Assembly (NCBI RefSeq): GCF_000517065.1
Contig: NZ_KI912105.1
Location: 3,969,641 to 4,033,640, forward strand
Length of the DNA: 64,000 bases
Direction of reading: 5' to 3'
DNA from: Alkaliflexus imshenetskii DSM 15055
Lineage (GTDB): Bacteria; Bacteroidota; Bacteroidia; Bacteroidales; Marinilabiliaceae
The notes below the pieces were generated by a model. It was given only the letters and a program-made list of their open reading frames with translations, searched no databases and had not been told where the DNA came from. How positions within the stretch are numbered: the first letter of the stretch is position 1; the number at the start of each line of letters is the position of its first letter. A program made the position numbers and the translations under genes. This document shows, one piece after another, positions 35,551 through 43,914 of the stretch.

Positions 35551-36786
35551 ATGACTATGAACACAATTGATAAATACCTTTCAAAAGAGAATTTCATCAT
35601 CCCACTAATTCCATATTGGGGAAAGAGATGCTGTAAATATCTTATTCTCACAGCGCTCATATTGTTAAATACAAACCAGCTGCTCTCTAACCAATTGTCG
35701 GATGATGCACATATCTCGATACTCACTTGCGCTCCCGGAGATGAACTTTATAGTATCTTCGGACACACGGCCATTCGAGTTGCTGATCCCACGCACAATT
35801 TCGATCTGGTATTTAACTACGGCACCTTTAACTTTAACACTCCAAACTTCTATCTTAAGTTTGCACGTGGACAACTAGACTATATGCTTTCGGTTACTAC
35901 CTTCGACCGCTTTGTTTACGAATACCGATACGAAGGTCGTTCTGTCTGGGAACAGGTGCTAGATTTGAGTCCATACGAAAAAAAACAGTTGTTTCAGGCA
36001 CTGCTCATCAATGCAGAACCGGAAAACCGAGCTTACGCCTATCACTTCTTTTTTGACAACTGTGCCACTCGGGTGCGCGACATAGCTGTGAGACACTTTG
36101 TTGATGATGTGGTGTTCGATGTGCCACAATATATTGGAACGATGACCTTTCGCCACGCCATAGGTTCATATCTTCAAGAGAAACCATGGATAAAGCTGGG
36201 GCTTGATTTGTTGCTTGGGCAACCAACCGATGACAAAGTAGATGCTTCCTCGGTGCAGTTTCTGCCCGATTATCTGATGTGGCAGTTTGATGCAGCCCAC
36301 ACAGCCAGCGGCGGACAAGGACTTGTGAAAACAACCAATACAATACTACTTTTTGAGCCAGAGAACAAATCCCGAACCGTTTCACCAGCCATTTGGCTTT
36401 GGTTGGGACTAATTCCGGTAGTTCTATTAAGTTGGGTCGATTTTAAGTATCAAAAGAGACAATATTGGCTCGATGCTATACTCTTTTCCCTTACAACCCT
36501 ATTTGGCGCACTTATTATATTTTTATGGTTTTTCACCAGCCATTCTGTGACAGGACCCAACTGGCACATTCTTTGGGCAAACCCACTTCATTTGGCTTTA
36601 CTTTTTCCTTTCAGAAAAGACACAAAATGGATTGTCAAAACACCTGCCATTATTAGTCTTCTCTTAATCATTGCAAGCTTACTGTTTTTCCCTTTTATGC
36701 CACAATACATTCCACCTGCACTCATTCCAGTATGGTTGATGCTTTCGGTTCGCTTGGTTTTACTATTGAAACGATGTAAGTTTTGA
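35551..36786 (+). CDS. DUF4105 membrane protein, likely lipoprotein N-acyltransferase (Lnb-like)
   Basis: 411 residues. After an N-terminal signal anchor (CKYLILTALILLNTNQLLSN) comes the DUF4105 domain (about 60-260): LTCAPGDELYSIFGHTAIRV with His72, and HFFFDNCATRVRDIAV with Cys171. His before Cys with this spacing fits a permuted NlpC/P60-type (LRAT-like) thiol fold. About four membrane helices follow (about 280-410). DUF4105 proteins include Lnb of Bacteroides, reported to acylate lipoprotein N-termini in organisms without Lnt; I recall this family assignment and cannot check it here. Alternatives: a membrane thiol hydrolase of unknown target. Weak -7 box TATATTCG lies just upstream. Confidence 0.8.
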   Translation: MTMNTIDKYLSKENFIIPLIPYWGKRCCKYLILTALILLNTNQLLSNQLSDDAHISILTCAPGDELYSIFGHTAIRVADPTHNFDLVFNYGTFNFNTPNFYLKFARGQLDYMLSVTTFDRFVYEYRYEGRSVWEQVLDLSPYEKKQLFQALLINAEPENRAYAYHFFFDNCATRVRDIAVRHFVDDVVFDVPQYIGTMTFRHAIGSYLQEKPWIKLGLDLLLGQPTDDKVDASSVQFLPDYLMWQFDAAHTASGGQGLVKTTNTILLFEPENKSRTVSPAIWLWLGLIPVVLLSWVDFKYQKRQYWLDAILFSLTTLFGALIIFLWFFTSHSVTGPNWHILWANPLHLALLFPFRKDTKWIVKTPAIISLLLIIASLLFFPFMPQYIPPALIPVWLMLSVRLVLLLKRCKF

Positions 36787-36965
36787 ACATTTTATAAATA
36801 TCTGCTGTTACCTATAAGGTATTCATTAATCGCATAAGGACAATAACAACTGGTTTGAGATAAGCTTTAAAGTTGTACGAATCTCGATATCTCTACAAGC
36901 CGGTTCATATATCTGAAATTATCGGGATACCTCACTCTTAGTGTTTAACAATTAAAAACAGATAC

Positions 36966-37445
36966 ATGCGTAAGTTTCTCGTAATCTTAACCATACTTTT
37001 TGCATCGGCCAATCTTTTTGCACAAAAAAGGTCAGTGCCAGATATTGCGATTGACCAGCTTTTAAAAAGAATAGAAAGCCCTTCGGATACAATTTATGTG
37101 GTAAACTTCTGGGCAACCTGGTGTCTGCCTTGCGTTAAAGAGATTCCTGAATTCAATAAAATTCCTGATTCATTCCGTCAAAAACCAGTTAAAGTTATCA
37201 TGGCAAATCTCGATTTCCCCAACCAGAAAGCATCCCGACTTATGCCATTCCTTGAAAAACATGCCATAAAGGGAGAAGTCGTGATGGCCATAACGCCTCG
37301 TGGTGGGGACTGGATTGAACGAGTTAATAAAAGCTGGAGTGGCGCCATTCCGGCCACCATATTTTTACACAAGGGAAAGCAATCTTTTCACGAAGGCGAA
37401 ATAGACTATCAAGCGATAGAGAAATATATCAACACACTCTTTTAA
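36966..37445 (+). CDS. secreted thioredoxin-like protein (TlpA family)
   Basis: 159 residues. Signal peptide MRKFLVILTILFASANLFAQ, then a thioredoxin fold with active site WATWCLPC (Cys53, Cys56) and the cis-Pro region (AIPATIF). It acts in the periplasm as a thiol-disulfide reductant, as in TlpA/ResA proteins. A second redoxin starts 29 bp after the stop, so both probably form one operon devoted to periplasmic redox. Typical length for a single-domain TlpA. Confidence 0.92.
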   Translation: MRKFLVILTILFASANLFAQKRSVPDIAIDQLLKRIESPSDTIYVVNFWATWCLPCVKEIPEFNKIPDSFRQKPVKVIMANLDFPNQKASRLMPFLEKHAIKGEVVMAITPRGGDWIERVNKSWSGAIPATIFLHKGKQSFHEGEIDYQAIEKYINTLF

Positions 37446-37474
37446 AAATTTCACAAATCATAAACTATTTAAAG

Positions 37475-38071
37475 ATGAAAACAATGAAACACATCCTTCT
37501 GGCAATGGCACTTGTGCTTGGCATGGGTGTAACCGCACAATTAAAAGTTGGAGACAAAGCTCCATCGTTTAATCTGAAGAACATAGATGGTAAAAAAGTA
37601 TCTCTGGATGATTACAAAGACCAAAAAGGGGTAGTTGTAGTTTTCACCTGCAACCATTGTCCCTATGCCGTGCTTTATGAAGCTCGCCTGGTTGAACTAC
37701 AAAAACAGTTTGGACCCAAAAAGTTTCCGATCATAGCCATCAATCCAAATGACTCAACCATTGTTCCAGCGGATGGTTTTTCGAAAATGATTACCAATGC
37801 TGCTGAAAAAGGTTTCAATTTCCCTTACTTGCTCGATGATGAGCAACTATTCAAAAAATATGGAGCCACCCGTACGCCCCACGTTTATCTGCTGAAAAAC
37901 GAAGGCAAGCACTTCTCTGTAGCCTATATTGGCGCCATCGACGACAATCCACAAGACGCCTCTGATGTGAAAGATGCCTATGTAGCTCAGGCAATTGAAG
38001 CCATTCTTGCTGGTAACAAACCAAAAGTAACGGAGACCAGAGCAGTTGGATGCACAATCAAATTCAAATAG
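37475..38071 (+). CDS. secreted redoxin/AhpC-TSA family protein with CNHC site
   Basis: 198 residues. Signal peptide MKTMKHILLAMALVLGMGVT, then KVGDKAPSFNLKNIDGKKVS as in AhpC/TSA and thioredoxin-like proteins. The redox site is VFTCNHCPYA, with Cys59 and Cys62 (CxxC, unlike the single peroxidatic Cys of AhpC), and TRTPHVYLL carries the cis-Pro loop. Partner of the preceding TlpA-like gene. It may be a reductase or a peroxidase; sequence does not decide. The terminator follows 28 bp after its stop. Confidence 0.9.
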   Translation: MKTMKHILLAMALVLGMGVTAQLKVGDKAPSFNLKNIDGKKVSLDDYKDQKGVVVVFTCNHCPYAVLYEARLVELQKQFGPKKFPIIAINPNDSTIVPADGFSKMITNAAEKGFNFPYLLDDEQLFKKYGATRTPHVYLLKNEGKHFSVAYIGAIDDNPQDASDVKDAYVAQAIEAILAGNKPKVTETRAVGCTIKFK

Positions 38072-38099
38072 CAATTCAAGAATATTTTTACTATAAATA

Positions 38100-38141
38100 C
38101 AGCATGTTGGTGGCTTCTGTGACATCAACATGCTGTTTTTT
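38100..38141 (+). terminator. terminator after the redoxin operon
   Basis: 10-bp stem 38100-38109 / 38126-38135 (CAGCATGTTG) and six T. Confidence 0.85.
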
Positions 38142-38164
38142 ATAACCTTTTTGCAAAAAATGCG

Positions 38165-38172
38165 TACTTTTG
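38165..38172 (+). promoter_or_regulatory. -7 box before the serine hydrolase gene
   Basis: TACTTTTG, exact TAnnTTTG, 23 bp before the ATG and 24 bp after the preceding terminator. Confidence 0.45.
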
Positions 38173-38195
38173 TGCATACTCAGATTTTGAATTTT

Positions 38196-39521
38196 ATGCA
38201 CTTCAAATATAAATCATTGCTTATTGCAGCCGGGCTTTGCGCAGGAATGGCTGCGAAATACCTCACCGGGCCATCCATACAAACATTCGGAACCGACTTT
38301 ACACCACCTGTTCCAATGGCCGTATCATTGCGCATCCCAGCTATGTTTTCAGAAGACAAAACATTTTCGCAGATAGACAGGCGCATGGATAGATTCATGA
38401 ACCGCTGGGAGTTGGCTGGTGCATCTGTAGCAATTGCTCAGGATGGGAAGCTCGTTTTTGCCAAAGGGTATGGGTATGCAGACTCGGAGAACAGAGAAAA
38501 AGCTGAGCCACACCATCTATTTCGTGTTGCAAGTATATCAAAGCTGATAACCGCGGCCGGAATCATGAAACTGGTGGAGGAGAACAAGCTGAGTCTTCAT
38601 GACAAGGTATTTGGATCTAATGGTATTCTCAATGTGGCTCCGTTCAATGACTACCTCGACAGAAGGGTTGAGAACATTGAGGTTATACACCTGTTAAACC
38701 ATTCTGGCGGATGGAGCAACCGATGGGGCGACCCAATGTTTATGCCTCAGACTGTAGCTACCGGATTGGGCAAAGAGTTGCCAGTGAGCGACGAAGACAT
38801 TATTTCATTCATGCTTGGAAAAAGACTCCATTTTCCTCCGGGAACCATGTCATCCTATTCAAATCTGGGTTATGCCATTTTAGGTCGTATTATTGAAGCC
38901 AGAAGTGGGCAGGACTATGAGTCGTTTATACGGACACGACTGTTGTACCCATTGGGAATCTTTGACATGCGATTAGGAGGAAGTTTCCCTGAAGAGCGTG
39001 CTGAGTTGGAAGTAAAGTATTACGAGCCGGCAGGACAGATGCTTGTAGATGATTTTACAGGCAATGGGCAAAAAGTACCACGCTCATACGGCGGCAACGA
39101 CATACGCACGCTTGGAGCCGCCGGCGGATGGATAGCCTCGGCCACTGATTTGTTGAAATTTCTTCTCGCCATAGACGGAATGCCTTATCCTGAGGACATT
39201 CTAACCCCCGAAAGTATTGAAATAATGACCACACCTGTACGCCCTGGTTTTCAACCTCTTGGATGGCGCGGCGCTTCATCAGACCGCTGGGTTCGTACAG
39301 GAACGCTTTCAGGCACATCCACACTTATGGTGCGACGTTCAGATGGCATATCGTATGTGGTACTATTTAATAGCAATACCTGGAAAGGACCAATGCTTTC
39401 AACCGAGATAAGAACACTAATGGATCAGGCAATTGCGCAGACAAATAGCTGGCCCTCACACGATTTATTTGAAGTGGCTCAAAATCAATATGAAACGCAC
39501 AGCTACTACTCATCGCACTGA
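38196..39521 (+). CDS. serine hydrolase of the beta-lactamase class C/PBP family
   Basis: 441 residues. A hydrophobic N-terminus (LLIAAGLCAGMAA) suggests export. Active-site motifs: Ser-x-x-Lys as SISK (Ser113, Lys116), Tyr-Ser-Asn as YSN (Tyr221, Asn223), and RTGTLSG near residue 370 in the place of the KTG box. It belongs to the broad group of DD-peptidase-like esterases and carboxypeptidases; a resistance role is not implied. ATG at 38196 is chosen as the start because the promoter box overlaps any upstream start; the in-frame codon at 38130 lies inside the terminator. Monocistronic. Confidence 0.9.
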   Translation: MHFKYKSLLIAAGLCAGMAAKYLTGPSIQTFGTDFTPPVPMAVSLRIPAMFSEDKTFSQIDRRMDRFMNRWELAGASVAIAQDGKLVFAKGYGYADSENREKAEPHHLFRVASISKLITAAGIMKLVEENKLSLHDKVFGSNGILNVAPFNDYLDRRVENIEVIHLLNHSGGWSNRWGDPMFMPQTVATGLGKELPVSDEDIISFMLGKRLHFPPGTMSSYSNLGYAILGRIIEARSGQDYESFIRTRLLYPLGIFDMRLGGSFPEERAELEVKYYEPAGQMLVDDFTGNGQKVPRSYGGNDIRTLGAAGGWIASATDLLKFLLAIDGMPYPEDILTPESIEIMTTPVRPGFQPLGWRGASSDRWVRTGTLSGTSTLMVRRSDGISYVVLFNSNTWKGPMLSTEIRTLMDQAIAQTNSWPSHDLFEVAQNQYETHSYYSSH

Positions 39522-39546
39522 TTAATAACAAAATAAGACATAGATT

Positions 39547-39579
39547 AAAGAGCGTTATCACTGCGGTAGCGCTCTTTTT
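39547..39579 (+). terminator. terminator after the serine hydrolase gene
   Basis: 8-bp stem AAAGAGCG/CGCTCTTT (39547-39554 / 39570-39577), T-run. Confidence 0.8.
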
Positions 39580-39847
39580 GTTTTCAGGAATTCTCACATC
39601 AGTGTTATCATTTAAAACACTGGCCAAGATAAGTCGATTACGGGATTACTTGGATTTACTGTATCGGTTTCAACATTGATAGCCATCAAATATTTGGCGA
39701 TAGTGTATTTTAAAGCAGGCTGTAGCTTTTAAAGCCTTATCACGATGGATTCGTCAACCACACGCTAGAATAGGAAACCACATTGGTATCAGCAAAAATG
39801 CCAAACACGCCAGTCTTATAATTGACATTATGATAAATATAATATAT
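39580..39847. other. 268-bp spacer between convergent transcripts
   Basis: Between the terminator at 39579 and the one at 39848 I see no ORF, repeat or RNA gene. Confidence 0.5.
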
Positions 39848-39880
39848 TAAAAGAAATCCGGCAAGCCGGACTCCTTTTAA
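39848..39880 (-). terminator. terminator of the TPR gene
   Basis: Hairpin TCCGGC/GCCGGA (39857-39862 / 39865-39870) with outer A/T arms; minus-strand product ends in CTTTTA. Confidence 0.75.
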
Positions 39881-39890
39881 ATCAGTTAAA

Positions 39891-41054
39891 CTATTGAAGC
39901 GCTTTTAATTTCGCATCAATTACATCATATTTATCCATCATCTCAAAACGATAGTATAAACCACGTAAAGTTTCGAGAACCATCACATCTTCAGGACGCA
40001 GCTCATGTGCCTTTTCCATGTAAGGAAGTGACTCGCGGAAAGTAGCATCAGCTTTTTTGCGCTCCACTTCAAACTTACGGAAATCGGTAATATCATTGGC
40101 AACACGCATTTGATCGGCAGCACGGTTATAGATAATTACCCCCAAATTAAGCATTGGCTCAAAATAGTCAGGCTTAAGATCAAGTGCTTTTTTGTAGTCT
40201 TTCTCAGCATTTTCATAATCCTTGCTCCAATCGTGCAATACACCACGCGCATAATAGAAACTGTAGTTATTGGGATCGTTGTTGATAGCAGTCTCAAGAT
40301 ACGCAAGCGCCTCTTCGTTTTGCTGTGTTTGCAGGAAGAAATTGATCAATGTGGTTAAAATGCGGTCGTCCTGTGGGAAAAGCTCGTAACCCCTCTTCAG
40401 GTTTGGCGTAATCTTAGCGGAATCACCTGACTCGGTGTACACTTCGTGAAGCAATAAGATGGCATCACCCTCGCCATAACGCAAATCGATGGCCTTAAGG
40501 AAATAGTTCTCAGCTTTTTTCCAGTTTTGACTTCTGCTGGCAGCCAATCCGGTGTAATAGATAAAAACAGAGTCTGCAGGTAAGTTATCTTTAGCATACA
40601 AAGGCAACTTATTCAGATTGATCACACTTTCGAAAGCATTCATAGCAAAGGTGTAATCCTCGTTATTAAACGCCTCGATACCTGCATTTTGCAATTCAGG
40701 CATAAAGAACGTAAGTGCAACTTTAATCTCCTTCTCTGAGCGTCCTACATTGCGGCCACGTGCGTCACCCTGCTGATCAAGCTCAGCTGCACGCTTGTAA
40801 TGACCAGCGGCTTCGAGAACTTTATCCTGACCGCCACCCTTCTTATACTCTTCGGTAGCTAGGCGAGCAGCCACAACATAAGTCCTGGGCCAATCTTTAC
40901 TTTTATCGTGCTGAAAAGCATCTTCCAGCCGTTGCCTTGCAGCTTTTAAATCGCCGTTATCAATAAAAGCGGATGCTGCAGTCACACGTCCTCTTTGAGC
41001 ATGAACAGCAGAAATTGCAATCATTGCGATTAATAGAAATAATACTCTTTTCAT
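39891..41054 (-). CDS. secreted tetratricopeptide-repeat protein
   Basis: 387 residues. Signal peptide MKRVLFLLIAMIAISAVHAQ, then at least seven TPR-like helix pairs (for example AFDHDK-type starts, IEAFNNEDYTFAMNAFE, GLAASRSQNWKKAENYF, SFYYARGVLHDWSKDYENAE). No enzyme domain. Such periplasmic TPR proteins act as scaffolds. It follows gyrA with a gap of 64 bp and the same direction, the usual Bacteroidota arrangement, so it is probably co-transcribed, although the reason for the pairing is not known. A hairpin terminator follows. Confidence 0.88.
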   Translation of the reverse strand: MKRVLFLLIAMIAISAVHAQRGRVTAASAFIDNGDLKAARQRLEDAFQHDKSKDWPRTYVVAARLATEEYKKGGGQDKVLEAAGHYKRAAELDQQGDARGRNVGRSEKEIKVALTFFMPELQNAGIEAFNNEDYTFAMNAFESVINLNKLPLYAKDNLPADSVFIYYTGLAASRSQNWKKAENYFLKAIDLRYGEGDAILLLHEVYTESGDSAKITPNLKRGYELFPQDDRILTTLINFFLQTQQNEEALAYLETAINNDPNNYSFYYARGVLHDWSKDYENAEKDYKKALDLKPDYFEPMLNLGVIIYNRAADQMRVANDITDFRKFEVERKKADATFRESLPYMEKAHELRPEDVMVLETLRGLYYRFEMMDKYDVIDAKLKALQ

Positions 41055-41118
41055 TGTTGTCTGTTTTTGTGTATTCTGATTTAGCTAATCAAATTTAAAA
41101 CAATATGTGAATAAAACA

Positions 41119-43647
41119 TTAAGCGTTTTCTTCCTCACTATCATTAACATCCGGAACATCGACATCGGTTGCATCCGGCACAAGCAACTCTTCCTCGAGA
41201 CGTTCGGCAAGCACTTTGGTAACAGAGGCAATGGCATCCTGCTTTTTGTCCAAATTGATTAACCTCACCCCTTGCGTTGCTCTACCAGTGGTTCGAAGGT
41301 CGGCTACCGCCACTCTTAAGGTGATACCTGACTTATTAATAATCATAAGGTCATTGTCGTCGGTCACACTCTTAATGCTGATTAAATCCCCGGTTTTATC
41401 TGTGATTTTCATGGTTTTAACACCCTTTCCACCACGGTTTGTCACCCGGTAATCCTCTATCTTTGAGCGTTTTCCATAACCTTTTTCGGATACCACCAGG
41501 ATGTCCTCTGTCATATTCTTGACACAAACCATGCCAACCACTTCATCATTATCAGATTCAAGAGTTATCCCTTTGACACCCTGACCAGTACGTCCAATAC
41601 ATCTCACAGTGGATTCATTGAAACGGATGGCTCTACCTGAGCGGGTAGCCATCAGAATTTCGTTTCTGCCATTGGTCAAACGAGCCTGAATCAACTCATC
41701 ATCGTCTTTTATTGTAATGGCATTCACACCATTTTGGCGAGGACGAGAGTAATCAGCAAGAAGAGATTTCTTAATAACCCCTTTCTTTGTGCCCATCACA
41801 ATGTAATGCGAATTTGTAAACTCCACATCGTCGGCCAGTCTCTTCACGCGCATCACTGCCTTAACGGCATCATCCGGATCTATGTTGAGTAGATTTTGGA
41901 TGGCTCTACCCTTTGAGTTTTTAGCACCTTCAGGTATCTCATATACTTTGAGCCAGAAACAGCGACCTTTCTTAGTAAAGAACATCAGCGTGTTGTGCAT
42001 TGAAGCGGGGTAAATATGCTCAATGAAATCCTCATCACGCGTAGAACTTCCCTTCGCTCCTACTCCCCCTCTGTTTTGGGTTTTAAACTCGCTTAAAGGC
42101 GTACGTTTGATATATCCAAGATGAGAAATGGTAATAATCATCTCATCGTTGGCATAGAAATCTTCGGGATTAAACTCTTCAGATGCATATACAATTTCGG
42201 TACGTCGTCCATCCTTGTATTTAGTCTTAATCTCGAAGAGTTCATTTTTTATGATCTCCATTCTTAAATGCACATGTTCAAGAACATCCTTCAAACGGGC
42301 TATCTCTTTTAGTAGCGCCTCATACTCTTCGCGAAGTTTACCTTGCTCGAGACCTGTAAGCTGGCGTAAACGCATCTCAACGATGGCGCGCGCCTGTATG
42401 TCGCTCAACTCGAACCGTTTAATCAAGTTTTCCCGAGCCTCATCAGGCGTTTGAGCTGCCCTGATAATTCGGATAACTTCATCGATATTGTCACTGGCAA
42501 TTATCAGTCCTTCAAGAATGTGTGCCCGCTTTTCAGCCTGATCAAGTTCGAAACGGGTGCGTCTCGTAACCACATCGTGGCGGTGCTCCACAAAGCATGA
42601 AATCAGCTCCTTAAGGTTGAGTAACTGAGGACGCCCTTTCACCAAGGCAATGTTGTTTACTCCAAAGGAAGATTGAAGCGCAGTATATTTATAGAGATGA
42701 TTGAGTACCACATTGGCAATGGCGTCCCTCTTAAGGTCGACCACAATTCGCATACCATCCCTATCTGATTCATCGTTTACATTTGAAATGCCCTCAATTT
42801 TCTTCTCATTAACCAAGTCGGCAATCTTCATGATAAGCTCAGCCTTGTTAACGAGATATGGTATTTCGGTAATAACGATTTTCTCGCGACCGTTTTTATC
42901 GGTCTCCACATCCGTTTTGGCACGAATAACAACACGTCCGCGTCCGGTGGCATAAGCCTCCTTCACACCCTGGTATCCATAGATTATTCCGCCTGTTGGA
43001 AAATCAGGCGCTTTTACGATGGTTACCAGCTCGTCTATTGAGACATCGTTATTATCAATGTAAGTGATGATTGCATCAACAACGTCGGAGAGGTTATGTG
43101 GAGCCATGTTAGTTGCCATCCCAACCGCGATACCGGAAGCACCATTTACCAGCAACAGAGGCACACGTGTAGGCAGTACAGTTGGCTCCTTGAGCGAATC
43201 GTCAAAGTTAAGCTGAAAATCTACCGTGTCCTTATCAATATCGAGCAGTGTTTCTTCCGATAGTTTATTCAGACGGGCTTCGGTATAACGCATAGCAGCA
43301 GGGCTATCACCGTCAACAGAGCCAAAGTTACCTTGACCGTCGACCAGTGGATATCTCATACTCCACACCTGTGCCATACGCACCATCGCGAAATATACTG
43401 ACGAGTCACCATGCGGGTGATACTTACCAAGTACTTCTCCCACAATACGAGCAGACTTTTTATAAGGCTTACCCGAACTTAAACCAAGGTCGTTCATGCC
43501 GTATAACACGCGGCGGTGAACAGGTTTTAAGCCATCGCGCACATCGGGCAATGCTCTGGAAACGATTACCGACATCGAATAATCGATGTAGGCAGATTTC
43601 ATTTCCTCTTCGATGTTAATCTTTATTATTCTATCTCCTTCAATCAT
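41119..43647 (-). CDS. gyrA: DNA gyrase subunit A
   Basis: 842 residues, catalytic breakage-reunion subunit of gyrase. Tyr121 in [10 protein letters not shown] is the DNA-cleaving tyrosine. The C-terminal beta-propeller repeats (for example [25 protein letters not shown]) wrap DNA, and the acidic tail is [13 protein letters not shown]. In the quinolone pocket ([12 protein letters not shown]) residue 82 is Ser, as in sensitive enzymes, and residue 86, the place of E. coli Asp87, is Phe. Starts at 43647, divergent from clpC across 267 bp. The downstream TPR gene is probably in the same transcript. Confidence 0.98.
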   Translation of the reverse strand: MIEGDRIIKINIEEEMKSAYIDYSMSVIVSRALPDVRDGLKPVHRRVLYGMNDLGLSSGKPYKKSARIVGEVLGKYHPHGDSSVYFAMVRMAQVWSMRYPLVDGQGNFGSVDGDSPAAMRYTEARLNKLSEETLLDIDKDTVDFQLNFDDSLKEPTVLPTRVPLLLVNGASGIAVGMATNMAPHNLSDVVDAIITYIDNNDVSIDELVTIVKAPDFPTGGIIYGYQGVKEAYATGRGRVVIRAKTDVETDKNGREKIVITEIPYLVNKAELIMKIADLVNEKKIEGISNVNDESDRDGMRIVVDLKRDAIANVVLNHLYKYTALQSSFGVNNIALVKGRPQLLNLKELISCFVEHRHDVVTRRTRFELDQAEKRAHILEGLIIASDNIDEVIRIIRAAQTPDEARENLIKRFELSDIQARAIVEMRLRQLTGLEQGKLREEYEALLKEIARLKDVLEHVHLRMEIIKNELFEIKTKYKDGRRTEIVYASEEFNPEDFYANDEMIITISHLGYIKRTPLSEFKTQNRGGVGAKGSSTRDEDFIEHIYPASMHNTLMFFTKKGRCFWLKVYEIPEGAKNSKGRAIQNLLNIDPDDAVKAVMRVKRLADDVEFTNSHYIVMGTKKGVIKKSLLADYSRPRQNGVNAITIKDDDELIQARLTNGRNEILMATRSGRAIRFNESTVRCIGRTGQGVKGITLESDNDEVVGMVCVKNMTEDILVVSEKGYGKRSKIEDYRVTNRGGKGVKTMKITDKTGDLISIKSVTDDNDLMIINKSGITLRVAVADLRTTGRATQGVRLINLDKKQDAIASVTKVLAERLEEELLVPDATDVDVPDVNDSEEENA

Positions 43648-43914
43648 TTAAAACAATCTTTAGATGAGCTGGAACACAAAAAGAGGCCTGCTTTAAGACC
43701 CCTTTTTTGATCGCACTAAATTAATCATTATTCCCGTAAGAATAAAATATGCAGCGATTGATTTTATTAACATCTCGAGGAGGTGTGATAATTGTTTAAA
43801 ATGTACTATTTTTGGGAAAGCTTTCGACGCATTGCACTTCATTTGCGAACAAAGAAAACCCTTAATCCGTTTAACTGAATCTAGACTTATTCCTGAACCG
43901 AAGTACAATAGTAT

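Noticed and set aside
43693-43908. 71-codon minus-strand frame between gyrA and clpC, and the A/T-rich hairpin near 43678-43708
   Set aside because: No domain or start signal; the hairpin has a mismatch in the stem and lies between divergent genes, where a terminator has no clear role.
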